NCBI GenBank assembly: GCA_945890865.1
Contig: CAMDDB010000001.1
Location: 226,768 to 290,767, forward strand
Source: Flavobacterium psychrophilum
GTDB lineage: Bacteria; Bacteroidota; Bacteroidia; Flavobacteriales; Flavobacteriaceae
Direction: 5' to 3'
Length of the DNA stretch: 64,000 nucleotides
This document shows, one piece after another, positions 26,381 through 34,905 of this stretch. A model generated the notes under the pieces. It ran no database searches. It saw nothing but the letters and a program-made list of their open reading frames with translations, and had not been told where the DNA came from. A program made the translations under genes and the position numbers. Within the stretch, counting starts at the first letter, position 1. Each line of letters opens with the position of its first letter.

Positions 26381-26408
26381 TTCAAGAGTATGCCATTTTT
26401 TCTGAAAT

Positions 26409-26440
26409 AAAAAATGCCAGCACTGACAGGCTGGCATTTA
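26409..26440 (-). terminator. secG operon terminator
   Basis: On the minus strand AATGCCAGCCTGTCAGTGCTGGCATT followed by TTTT, 19 bp after the secG stop. It ends the miaB-to-secG series before groS. Confidence 0.85.
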
Positions 26441-26458
26441 TTTATGTAGTTTCAATAC

Positions 26459-26818
26459 TTATTTTGTAGAATCTGTTGCAACGGGTGAAGTTGCAGCAGG
26501 AGCTTGTTTGTTTGGATCAAGGGTTTTAGGTGTAGCTGATGAAGCAGCTGCCTCTTCTTGTCCTAAAATTTTAGAATCTGTAACTGCGTTACCTCCATTA
26601 AAACTTATACTTGATAATAAAATAAGCGCAATCAATATGCCGCCTAAAGTCCAAGTACTTTTGTCTAAGAAATCGGTTGTTTTTTGAACACCACCTAATT
26701 GTTGTGACCCTCCAAAAGAAGAAGATAATCCACCCCCTTTAGGGTTTTGCACCATAACGGCTAAGATTAATAAAAAACAAACAATTGTTATTGCAATTAA
26801 AAAACCTGTGAATCCCAT
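26459..26818 (-). CDS. secG: Preprotein translocase subunit SecG
   Basis: The 119-residue protein has two membrane helices (about 2-22 and 52-72) around the cytoplasmic loop MVQNPKGGGLSSSFGG, which matches the conserved QxxKGGGL...FG motif of SecG. The rest is a low-complexity Ala/Thr/Pro tail (PNKQAPAATSPVATDSTK) usual in Bacteroidota. It stabilises the SecYE channel and aids SecA-driven export. It starts 2 bp after the stop of the TPR-like gene. Confidence 0.95.
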   Translation of the reverse strand: MGFTGFLIAITIVCFLLILAVMVQNPKGGGLSSSFGGSQQLGGVQKTTDFLDKSTWTLGGILIALILLSSISFNGGNAVTDSKILGQEEAAASSATPKTLDPNKQAPAATSPVATDSTK

Positions 26819-26820
26819 AA

Positions 26821-27609
26821 TTAAATATTATTTTGTTGTAAATTTTTGATTTCGATTATTCGGTCTGCAAATAAACTACTTTTTTCTGGATATTTCAAAA
26901 TTAAAATTTCATAAGCTTGTATCGCTTTGTGATATTTTTTTTGTTCCAAAAACACTTTTGCTAACGTTTCGGTCATTAAATGTGTTGGTTCTTCTATGCT
27001 TTTGCTACTATTTAGCGAAATTACACTATTTTCTTTTACAGGAGCAATTTTTGGATTAGCCTCAATAAATTTATCAATGAGTGCTAATTTTTTTTCCTTT
27101 TCTACTTGGATATTTGAAGCCTTTTCAGAATTTTTTCGATCAATGGGCTGCAGATTGGTAAGTTGAAGCCATTCTTGAAAGGAATGTTTTTCTGTTTTAG
27201 AAAATGATAAAGGGGAGCCAATTATTAATTTTTCATCTGAACTTGTTGTTTTGTTTTCTTCAGAGATAGCTGTTAAAGGCAGTTTTTCAGCACGGATTTC
27301 TTCAATGGCATGGACAGTAATATTTTGCATATATTCTTGTATAGCATCTATTTTGTCTTGTTGAAGCGTTACAAAACGATCGGAAGTAATAAATTCAAAT
27401 AGTATGGTACGATCGGTTGAATAAGCAGCAGTTTTCTTTAATTCATAATTGTATCTAAAACTATCTTGATTATACAATCCTTTCAAATGCAAAGCAAGTG
27501 CTGCCTGAAAATAGGGATATAGTAATACCACATTCTCGAGCGCGATCGTTTGTTTTTCGTTCGTCGCTTCGGGTTTATTTAATAAATAGGTGATATCTGC
27601 TGTATTCAA
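26821..27609 (-). CDS. TPR-like hypothetical protein of the secG-miaB cluster
   Basis: The 262-residue protein has no signal peptide. The N-terminal half is helical (ALENVVLLYPYFQAALALHLKGLY; KKTAAYSTDRTILFEFI). A charged linker follows, then near the C-terminus one tetratricopeptide-like unit (TETLAKVFLEQKKYHKAIQAYEILILKYPEKSSLFADRI). I recognise no named family beyond the TPR-like repeat. It sits between lptE and secG with gaps of 2 and 19 bp, in an order I believe is common in flavobacteria, so a link to envelope assembly is possible. Confidence 0.7.
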   Translation of the reverse strand: MNTADITYLLNKPEATNEKQTIALENVVLLYPYFQAALALHLKGLYNQDSFRYNYELKKTAAYSTDRTILFEFITSDRFVTLQQDKIDAIQEYMQNITVHAIEEIRAEKLPLTAISEENKTTSSDEKLIIGSPLSFSKTEKHSFQEWLQLTNLQPIDRKNSEKASNIQVEKEKKLALIDKFIEANPKIAPVKENSVISLNSSKSIEEPTHLMTETLAKVFLEQKKYHKAIQAYEILILKYPEKSSLFADRIIEIKNLQQNNI

Positions 27610-27628
27610 AATATATAAATCTAATTAA

Positions 27629-28132
27629 TTACCATTTTGCGAGGGATTCATTAAAGATATCTTGCGTAATACGTTCAAAAATTTCGTCTAGTGCACTAGT
27701 AAGTTGGGATCCAACTAATTGTGCATTGGCATCAAAATCATAATAAAACGAAAAGCGTTTTTCAAAGTTATCTTCCTCTTTATTTCGGTTAGTAAAACGC
27801 ACCATTACAGTAATTGTAAGGCGGTTCTGTGCTGCTCTTTGATCTGCCGTAGCGGTCATGGGAGCAATTCGATATTCTACAATCTCACCTTCATAAATCA
27901 ATTCACCACCTTGAGTAACTAAATTTAAATTGGTTTGACTTTGAATGATATCTTGTAATTCCAGAGTAAAAGTTCGTTCAATTCCGGGTTCAATTAATTC
28001 GGCATTATTTTGAAAATAATTGACTTGAAATGTTTTTGCGTCTACCGGTTTTGCCCCTGTAAAATTGTAAACTCCACAGCTGTTAATGAGCAATGAAAGC
28101 ATAAAACTTAAAACAATAATGCTATATTTCAT
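27629..28132 (-). CDS. lptE: LptE-family LPS assembly lipoprotein
   Basis: The 167-residue protein has a lipoprotein signal (SLLINSC, Cys19) followed by GVYNFTGAKPVDAKTFQVNYF and an alpha/beta domain (ERTFTLELQDIIQSQTNLNLV, GELIYEGEIVEYRI, RLTITVMVRFTN). This matches the Bacteroidota LptE family, the lipoprotein that plugs and assists LptD in placing lipopolysaccharide in the outer leaflet. Its ATG overlaps the stop of the upstream activator gene (TAATG), so the two are translationally coupled. Confidence 0.88.
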   Translation of the reverse strand: MKYSIIVLSFMLSLLINSCGVYNFTGAKPVDAKTFQVNYFQNNAELIEPGIERTFTLELQDIIQSQTNLNLVTQGGELIYEGEIVEYRIAPMTATADQRAAQNRLTITVMVRFTNRNKEEDNFEKRFSFYYDFDANAQLVGSQLTSALDEIFERITQDIFNESLAKW

Positions 28133-29388
28133 TATAAATTGTATTGTTTGATTTTTCTATACAAGGTGCGTTCTGAAATTCCTAATTCATCAGCCGCTGC
28201 TTTTCTTTTCCCTTTGTTACGTTCCAATGATTTTTTAATGAGTTCAATTTCTTTGGCTTCAAGGCTTAAAGTTTCTTCCTCGTCTATTGTTTCTGCAAAT
28301 AAATAATTTTCTTCTTCATTCTCAAATGTTTCCTGCATCAAATTATTTTGTGTAGGCATCATTTCAACGCGAGATTCTTCTTCAAAAATAGTATTTTCTT
28401 CGGGTTTTCCGTAAATTTTTTGAATTAATCCTTTATTTGTTTCTTGAACTTTACTGCTTCCATTTTGCATTAACTCTAGAGTTAGCTTTTTCAAATCGTT
28501 CAAATCACTTTTCATGTCAAAGAGAACTTTGTATAATATTTCTCTTTCATTACTAAAATCGCTCTCCGATTTTTTTGTATTTATAACCGAGGGTAAATTA
28601 GTTTGTTCTCTAGGTAAATAAGAAAGTAATGTTTGTGCAGTGATTTCTCTTTTGGTTTCAAGCACTGAAATTTGTTCGGCTATATTGCGCAATTGACGAA
28701 TATTTCCACTCCATCTGTATTTGATTAGTATCTGTATAGCTTCCTCTTCTAATCTAATTGCAGGCATTTTGTATTTGTGAGCAAAATCGGCGGCAAATTT
28801 TCTGAACAGTAAATGGATGTCTTCTTTGCGTTCCCGAAGAGGAGGTAGCATGATGTCGACGGTACTCAATCGGTAAAATAAATCTTCTCTAAACTTTCCT
28901 TTTTCAATGGCTTCAAACATATTAACATTCGTAGCAGCTACAATACGCACATTTGTTTTTTGTACTTGAGACGAACCTACTTTAATGAATTCACCATTTT
29001 CTAAAACACGTAATAATCTTACTTGAGTAGTTAAAGGCAACTCGCCCACTTCGTCCAAAAAAATGGTACCTCCATTAGCAACTTCAAAATACCCTTCTCG
29101 TGTATTCGTTGCACCTGTAAATGAACCCTTTTCATGTCCAAAAAGTTCGCTGTCTATAGTGCCTTCAGGAATAGCACCACAGTTTACAGCTATATATTTT
29201 CCGTGTTTTCGATGCGATAGCGAGTGAATAATTTTTGGAACACTTTCTTTTCCTACACCACTTTCTCCGGTGACCAATACCGAAATATCCGTGGGTGCTA
29301 CTTGAATAGCTTTCTCCACAGCCCGATTGAGTTTAGGGTCGTTCCCAATAATTTCAAAACGTTGTTTTATCGCTTGTACTGATTCCAT
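28132..29388 (-). CDS. Sigma-54-dependent activator without receiver domain
   Basis: The 418-residue protein begins directly with the AAA+ sigma-54 interaction domain (about 8-245): Walker A GESGVGKE, the sigma-54 contact loop GSFTGA where most family members have GAFTGA, Walker B GGTIFLDEVGEL, and arginine-finger segment FREDLFYRLSTVDIMLPPLRER. A variable acidic linker follows, then a Fis-type helix-turn-helix at the end (KRKAAADELGISERTLYRKIKQ). No receiver, PAS or GAF domain is present, so its signal must come through levels or partners. It lies between miaB and lptE and is coupled to lptE by TAATG. Confidence 0.92.
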   Translation of the reverse strand: MESVQAIKQRFEIIGNDPKLNRAVEKAIQVAPTDISVLVTGESGVGKESVPKIIHSLSHRKHGKYIAVNCGAIPEGTIDSELFGHEKGSFTGATNTREGYFEVANGGTIFLDEVGELPLTTQVRLLRVLENGEFIKVGSSQVQKTNVRIVAATNVNMFEAIEKGKFREDLFYRLSTVDIMLPPLRERKEDIHLLFRKFAADFAHKYKMPAIRLEEEAIQILIKYRWSGNIRQLRNIAEQISVLETKREITAQTLLSYLPREQTNLPSVINTKKSESDFSNEREILYKVLFDMKSDLNDLKKLTLELMQNGSSKVQETNKGLIQKIYGKPEENTIFEEESRVEMMPTQNNLMQETFENEEENYLFAETIDEEETLSLEAKEIELIKKSLERNKGKRKAAADELGISERTLYRKIKQYNL

Positions 29389-29397
29389 TTTATGCTT

Positions 29398-30861
29398 TTA
29401 ATTCATTAGTTCAGAATATCCAACTGCTTCTCCAATTAATGTAGCTGCGGTACAATCGGTAATTCTAACGAGTACGAATTCACCTACTTTATAGTTCTCT
29501 TTTGGAAAAACGACCACAGTGTTTTGCGAATTTCTTCCACTCCAGTGGGCGTCAGAACGTTTGGATTCTTTTTCAATCAATACTTCTACTTCCTGGCCAA
29601 TGAAACGCTGTGTTCGTTCTAACCCATGTTTTTGTTGTAAATCTACAATTTCTGTTAATCGACGTTTTTTAACGGTTTCTGGTATGTCATCTTGCATTTT
29701 TCGGGCAGCTAAAGTTCCAGGTCGTTCCGAGTAAGCAAACATAAATCCGAAATCATATTTTACATATTCCATTAAGCTTAACGTATCTTGATGATCGGCT
29801 TCGGTTTCTGTTGGAAATCCAGCAATCATATCTTGTGATAAGGAGATGTCTGGAAGTATGGAGTATATTTTATCAATTAGTGCCATATATTCTTCACGAG
29901 TGTGTTGCCGGTTCATTTCTTTCAAAATTCGGGTACTCCCACTTTGAACGGGTAAGTGAATGTAATTGCAAATATTATGGTGTTTTGCTATGACATGTAA
30001 AACCTCTTCATGCATGTCTTGTGGATTTGAAGTGGAGAATCTAAAACGCATTTTAGGAAACAACGTAGCACATTTGTCAAGCAATTGGGCAAAATCTATG
30101 GCTGTTGCTTTTTGCATTTCCGTGGCTTTGTCGTAATCTTTTTTCAAACCGCCACCATACCAAAGATAACTGTCAACATTTTGACCCAGTAAAGTAACTT
30201 CTTTAAATCCTCTAACGTATAAATCTTGAATTTCGTCAATAATACTTTGTGGTTCACGACTGCGCTCTCGGCCACGTGTAAAAGGAACTACACAAAAGGT
30301 ACACATATTATCACAGCCTCTGGTAATTGACACAAAAGCATTAACACCGTTACTGTTTAAGCGAACTGGGGCAATATCACCATAGGTTTCTTCCTTTGAT
30401 AAAATAACGTTGATAGCATCTCTTCCTTCTTCAACCTCGGCTAGTAGATTGGGTAAATCTTTATATGCATCGGGTCCTACGACCATGTCGACAATTTTTT
30501 CTTCTTCTAAAAATTGGCTTTTTAAACGTTCGGCCATACAACCCAAAACGCCCACTTTCATGCCTGGGTTGATTTTTTTAACGGCGTTGTATTTTTCTAA
30601 ACGTTTGCGAATGGTTTGTTCGGCCTTATCGCGGATTGAGCACGTGTTGACCAATACCAAATCGGCTTCTTCCAAGTTTTGAGTCGTATTGTATCCGTTT
30701 TCATAAAGAATAGAGGCCACAATTTCGCTGTCCGAAAAATTCATTTGGCAACCATAACTCTCTATAAAAAGTTTTTTTGTATTCCCTTCTTTTTGGTTTA
30801 AAACCAAACTTTGACCTTGTTTTTTTTCGTCAATTTCCTTTTCCATACTATAAAATTCCAT
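29398..30861 (-). CDS. miaB: tRNA-i6A37 methylthiotransferase MiaB
   Basis: The 487-residue radical-SAM enzyme adds a methylthio group to i6A37 of tRNAs reading U-starting codons. The N-terminal domain has its three cluster cysteines ([31 protein letters not shown]). The radical SAM motif is [20 protein letters not shown], followed by [12 protein letters not shown], and the TRAM domain is at the end (QEVEVLIE...). The start may be ATG 30861 or 30846 (MEKEIDEKK); nothing decides between them. A well-matched promoter lies at 30886-30917. It heads the miaB-activator-lptE-TPR-secG series. Confidence 0.96.
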   Translation of the reverse strand: MEFYSMEKEIDEKKQGQSLVLNQKEGNTKKLFIESYGCQMNFSDSEIVASILYENGYNTTQNLEEADLVLVNTCSIRDKAEQTIRKRLEKYNAVKKINPGMKVGVLGCMAERLKSQFLEEEKIVDMVVGPDAYKDLPNLLAEVEEGRDAINVILSKEETYGDIAPVRLNSNGVNAFVSITRGCDNMCTFCVVPFTRGRERSREPQSIIDEIQDLYVRGFKEVTLLGQNVDSYLWYGGGLKKDYDKATEMQKATAIDFAQLLDKCATLFPKMRFRFSTSNPQDMHEEVLHVIAKHHNICNYIHLPVQSGSTRILKEMNRQHTREEYMALIDKIYSILPDISLSQDMIAGFPTETEADHQDTLSLMEYVKYDFGFMFAYSERPGTLAARKMQDDIPETVKKRRLTEIVDLQQKHGLERTQRFIGQEVEVLIEKESKRSDAHWSGRNSQNTVVVFPKENYKVGEFVLVRITDCTAATLIGEAVGYSELMN

Positions 30862-30885
30862 TTAGCATTCCGAAGATTCGATTTG

Positions 30886-30917
30886 CAAAGATAATACTAA
30901 AATCTAAAATATGACAA
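30886..30917 (-). promoter_or_regulatory. Promoter of the miaB operon
   Basis: On the minus strand TTG (30915-30917), 21 bp, TATCTTTG (30886-30893): full match to the Bacteroidota consensus, 25 bp before the start codon. Confidence 0.7.
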
Positions 30918-31071
30918 GATGTCAGTAAAGGTTTAACATCATTTTTTGATTATTTTTTATTTCTTGATCCCTCGGTTATATTTTCACATATAGAATAGCG
31001 TAAATGATTCCATCTCAAAACAAATTATGGGTAAAAATGAAATCAACAAGTCAAAATTTAAAAAAAATAGA

Positions 31072-31079
31072 TACTTTTG
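31072..31079 (+). promoter_or_regulatory. Candidate -7 box (TACTTTTG) of topA; decides the start
   Basis: Exact TAnnTTTG match 19 bp before ATG 31099 and inside the upstream reading frame, so the ATG at 31027 cannot be used from this promoter. Confidence 0.55.
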
Positions 31080-31098
31080 CCGAACAAATAAAAGTGAA

Positions 31099-33600
31099 AT
31101 GGCAAAGAATTTAGTAATCGTTGAGTCACCCGCAAAGGCAAAAACTATCGAAAAATTTCTGGGAAGTGACTACCAAGTAGAATCGAGTTATGGACATATA
31201 GCCGATCTGCCTTCACGAGAAATTGGAGTAGATGTTGCTAATGGATTTAAGCCCAAATATGAAGTATCTGCCGATAAAAAAGCTTTGGTTACTAAATTAA
31301 AAGGATTAGCTAAAAATGCCGATATGGTTTGGTTGGCTTCCGATGAAGACCGAGAGGGAGAAGCTATTTCTTGGCACTTATCTGAAGAATTAAATCTAAA
31401 ACCCGAAAAAACAAAACGTATTGTTTTTCATGAGATTACAAAAACTGCCATTCAAAAAGCCATTGAAAATCCGAGAGGAATAGATTATAATTTAGTCAAC
31501 GCACAGCAAGCCCGAAGAGTTTTAGATCGATTAGTTGGGTATGAATTATCTCCAGTATTATGGAAAAAAGTCAAAGGAGGATTATCTGCAGGTCGCGTGC
31601 AATCCGTTTCCGTTCGTTTGATTGTAGAACGAGAACGTGAAATTCAAGCGTTTAATCCAGAAGCTTCCTTCAGCATTACAGCTGAATTTACTAACGAAGC
31701 AGGAAAAACGTTCAAAGCAAAATTACCCAAGAACTTCGCTACTAAAAAAGAAGCCGAAGATTTCTTAGCTAAAAATATAGATTCAACTTTTAAAGTTGGA
31801 GATTTAGAAACCAAACCGACCAAAAAGTCACCCGCCGCACCCTTTACAACGTCAACGTTGCAACAAGAAGCGGCGCGAAAATTATATTTGCCCGTTGGAA
31901 TTACGATGCAAATTGCACAGCGTTTGTATGAAGCCGGTTTGATTACCTACATGAGAACTGATAGTGTTAACTTATCGCAAGAAGCTATGGCTGCGGCTCA
32001 AGCTGAAATTACTAGTTACTACGGTGCGGCATTTTCAAAACCACGAAATTTTAATACCAAATCTAAAGGGGCACAAGAAGCACATGAAGCCATTCGTCCT
32101 ACTGATATGTCGCGTCATACAGTTGATATTGACAGAGATCAAGCTCGTTTATATGATTTAATTTGGAAGCGAACATTAGCCTCTCAAATGAGCGATGCGG
32201 AATTGGAACGAACAAACGTTAAAATTCAAGCGAGTAATCATTCAGAGATCTTTACGGCAACTGGCGAGGTAATCAAGTTTGAAGGGTTTTTAAAAGTATA
32301 TTTAGAAGGCAATGATGAAGATGATGAAGAACAAGAAGGAATGTTGCCTGCTTTAAAAATGAATGAAAAATTAACCAATAATTACATTACAGCAACCGAA
32401 CGTTTTTCGCGTCCGCCAAGCCGCTATACAGAGGCTTCGTTGGTGAAAAAATTAGAAGAATTGGGTATTGGTCGACCGTCTACATATGCACCGACAATTT
32501 CAACCATCATTGCAAGAACCTATGTTGAAAAAGGTAGTTTTGAAGGACAAGAACGAAAATACACCCAAATAGTTTTAAAAAATAGAGAAGTAAAAGCGCA
32601 AGTTTTGGCTGAAAACATAGGTTCAGATAAAGGAAAATTAGTACCTACAGATATCGGAATTATTGTGAATGATTTCTTAGTAAAAAACTTTGAAACCATT
32701 TTAGATTATAATTTCACGGCTAAAGTAGAACAAGATTTTGACGAAATTGCCGAAGGAAAAGTGGATTGGGCTAAAATGATGAATGATTTTTACAATCATT
32801 TTCATCCCAAGGTAATGGATGTTGAAAAAAATGCAGAACGCGAAAGCGGAGAACGTATTTTAGGGATTCATCCCGTTTCAGGAAAACAAGTTTCGGTACG
32901 ATTAGGGAAATATGGAGCAATGGCTCAAATAGGTGATATCGATGAAGAAAACAAGCAATTTGCAAGTTTACGTTCCGATCAAAATATTGGAAATATAACC
33001 CTTGAAGAAGTTTTAAATTTATTCTTACTTCCAAAGCAATTGGGTACCTACAAAGGCGAAGAAATTGAAGTAAATAACGGTCGTTTTGGACCTTATGTGA
33101 AATTTGGATCCCAATTTATTTCATTACCAAAAGGAGTAGATCCAATGGATGTAACCATGGAAACCGCACAAGGACTTATAGATGAAAAAGCACAAGCCGA
33201 TGCACCAATTGGCACCTATGATGGATTGCCTATTCAAAAAGGAGTAGGTCGTTTCGGACCTTTTATCAAATGGAACGGCATGTTTATAAATGTAAATAAA
33301 AAATACAATTTCGATTTGTTATCTCAAATGGATTTAAATGAGTTAATAGAAGAAAAACAACAAAAAGATATCGATAAAGTGGTGCACGATTGGAAAGCCG
33401 AAGGCATCAAAGTGGAAAAAGCACGTTGGGGTCGTTCAATAATTACAAAAGGTAAAATCAAAATTGAATTGAGTAAAGATGTAGATGCTTCCCAATTAAC
33501 ATTGGCGCAAGTTCAAGAACTGATTGAAAAAAAGACACCCGCAAAAAAGGCACCCGCAAAAAAAACTTCTTCCAAGAAAACAACTTTAAAAAAGAAATAA
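31099..33600 (+). CDS. topA: DNA topoisomerase I
   Basis: Start ATG 31099 (MAKNLVIVESPAKAKTIEKF) gives 833 residues and begins at the family's conserved TOPRIM strand; the 24 residues upstream are not conserved and contain the -7 box. TOPRIM acidic motif: ASDEDREGEAISWHL. The catalytic tyrosine is in AGLITYMRTDSVNLS near residue 300. GIGRPSTYAPTISTI and several C-terminal repeated modules (ERILGIHPVSGKQVSVRLGKYG; NNGRFGPYVKFG; GVGRFGPFIKW) follow in place of zinc fingers. A Lys-rich DNA-binding tail (KKAPAKKTSSKKTTLKKK) ends it. The enzyme relaxes negative supercoils. It is followed at 4 bp by the arginase-fold gene. Confidence 0.97.
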   Translation: MAKNLVIVESPAKAKTIEKFLGSDYQVESSYGHIADLPSREIGVDVANGFKPKYEVSADKKALVTKLKGLAKNADMVWLASDEDREGEAISWHLSEELNLKPEKTKRIVFHEITKTAIQKAIENPRGIDYNLVNAQQARRVLDRLVGYELSPVLWKKVKGGLSAGRVQSVSVRLIVEREREIQAFNPEASFSITAEFTNEAGKTFKAKLPKNFATKKEAEDFLAKNIDSTFKVGDLETKPTKKSPAAPFTTSTLQQEAARKLYLPVGITMQIAQRLYEAGLITYMRTDSVNLSQEAMAAAQAEITSYYGAAFSKPRNFNTKSKGAQEAHEAIRPTDMSRHTVDIDRDQARLYDLIWKRTLASQMSDAELERTNVKIQASNHSEIFTATGEVIKFEGFLKVYLEGNDEDDEEQEGMLPALKMNEKLTNNYITATERFSRPPSRYTEASLVKKLEELGIGRPSTYAPTISTIIARTYVEKGSFEGQERKYTQIVLKNREVKAQVLAENIGSDKGKLVPTDIGIIVNDFLVKNFETILDYNFTAKVEQDFDEIAEGKVDWAKMMNDFYNHFHPKVMDVEKNAERESGERILGIHPVSGKQVSVRLGKYGAMAQIGDIDEENKQFASLRSDQNIGNITLEEVLNLFLLPKQLGTYKGEEIEVNNGRFGPYVKFGSQFISLPKGVDPMDVTMETAQGLIDEKAQADAPIGTYDGLPIQKGVGRFGPFIKWNGMFINVNKKYNFDLLSQMDLNELIEEKQQKDIDKVVHDWKAEGIKVEKARWGRSIITKGKIKIELSKDVDASQLTLAQVQELIEKKTPAKKAPAKKTSSKKTTLKKK

Positions 33601-33603
33601 GCC

Positions 33604-34752
33604 ATGGTTTTTGACTTTTTGCAACCCGTTTCAAGCGCTGTTGAAGCCTATGTTTCTTCCTTGTCCAATCAAACATTGGGTAAAAAGGTGGTGCTTCATA
33701 CGCAAACCGATTTTCCGGTTCTCGAAAATATTGCAATAGCACTTATTACGGTAAATGAAAATAGAGGTTCAGCAAAATCAAATGACGATACAGATTTTGA
33801 CACCTTCAGAAAAACGTTTTACGGGCTATACCCTGGCAATTGGAATGTTGCATTGGCTGATTTAGGAACTATTGATGCAGGTGCAAGTCTAGAAGACACC
33901 TATTTTGTGCTCAAAAAAATAGTAGAAGAACTGGTAAAGAAAAAAATTATTCCCATTGTCATCGGAGGAAGTCAAGATTTAACGTATGCCATGTATCGAG
34001 CGTATGATCAATTGGATCAAATGGTAAATTTAGTAGCCGTTGATAATCAATTTGATTTTGCTAAAGAAAATGCGTTACCCTTTCATTCATATTTGTCTAA
34101 AATAATTATGGATGAACCTACAAATTTGTTCAACTATGCTAATTTGGGCTATCAAACCTATTACAATTCGCAGGAAGAAATTGATTTAATTGAAAAATTA
34201 TATTTTGAAGCCTACCGATTAGGAGAGGTTTCTAATCATATAGCTGTGGCAGAACCTGTTTTTAGAGACGCTGATTTGGTGAGCATTGATCTTTCGGCTG
34301 TGCAATCTTCCTATTCAGGTAATTTTTTAAACTATCAATCCAATGGTTTTGAAGGAAAAGAAATTTGCACCTTAACACGATATGCCGGAATTAGTGATAA
34401 AGTTTCTTCTTTTGGAATATTTAATTGTAATGAAACTTCACATGAAGCTGGGTTAGTTGCGCAAATGGTTTGGTATTTTGTTGAAGGATTTAGTTTTCGA
34501 TCAAATGAATATCCGTTTGGAAGTAAAGAAAAGTTTATTAAATATATTGTCCCAATTCAGGAAGAAGAATTGGTGTTTTATAAAAGTCCTAATTCAGGAC
34601 GCTGGTGGATTGAAATACCATTTTTAATACATGTTAATAATAAATTAAAGCGAAGCACGTTATTACCATGTACCAATGAAGATTATTTAGCCGCATGCGA
34701 GCAAGAGATACCAGAGCGGTGGTGGAAAGCACAACGAAGAAATATAGTGTAA
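33604..34752 (+). CDS. Arginase-fold (formimidoylglutamase-like) protein with degraded metal site
   Basis: The 382-residue protein has the ureohydrolase/arginase layout and would be annotated as formimidoylglutamase by similarity, but its metal ligands are altered. The GGDH motif is GGSQ (Gln124), DAHxD is DNQFD (Asp147, Gln149, Asp151) and DxDxxDP is DLSAVQS (Asp229, Ser231). Three of six expected Mn ligands are gone, including both His, so catalysis by the usual mechanism is unlikely. The C-terminal SRFGIFNCNE-type segment (KVSSFGIFNCNETSHEAGLVAQ) is well kept, so the fold is under selection. It starts 4 bp after topA and precedes gldKLMN. A binding or structural role is inferred. Confidence 0.8.
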   Translation: MVFDFLQPVSSAVEAYVSSLSNQTLGKKVVLHTQTDFPVLENIAIALITVNENRGSAKSNDDTDFDTFRKTFYGLYPGNWNVALADLGTIDAGASLEDTYFVLKKIVEELVKKKIIPIVIGGSQDLTYAMYRAYDQLDQMVNLVAVDNQFDFAKENALPFHSYLSKIIMDEPTNLFNYANLGYQTYYNSQEEIDLIEKLYFEAYRLGEVSNHIAVAEPVFRDADLVSIDLSAVQSSYSGNFLNYQSNGFEGKEICTLTRYAGISDKVSSFGIFNCNETSHEAGLVAQMVWYFVEGFSFRSNEYPFGSKEKFIKYIVPIQEEELVFYKSPNSGRWWIEIPFLIHVNNKLKRSTLLPCTNEDYLAACEQEIPERWWKAQRRNIV

Positions 34753-34838
34753 ATAAGCCTAATTAATGTTTTTTTTAACTTAATTTAAACACACGTTTAA
34801 AATAATTAGTTATTTTTTACACGTTTTTTAAAAAAAAA

Positions 34839-34869
34839 TTGTTTTTTTCAAAATTATTGAATAGGTTTA
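34839..34869 (+). promoter_or_regulatory. Candidate gldKLMN promoter
   Basis: TTG (34839-34841), 20 bp, TAGGTTTA (34862-34869), one mismatch from TAnnTTTG, 36 bp before the gldK start. Confidence 0.5.
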
Positions 34870-34905
34870 CGCCCTTAAAATAGAATACATTTAACCCAAA
34901 TTTAT

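Noticed and set aside
26366..26382. Sigma-54 promoter (TTGGCA) upstream of groS
   Set aside because: The -12 GC element is missing at the right distance; a sigma-A type reading fits better.
34753..34905. Terminator after the arginase-fold gene
   Set aside because: The inverted repeat at 34784-34801 is AT-rich and not followed by a T run, so it is a weak terminator at best.
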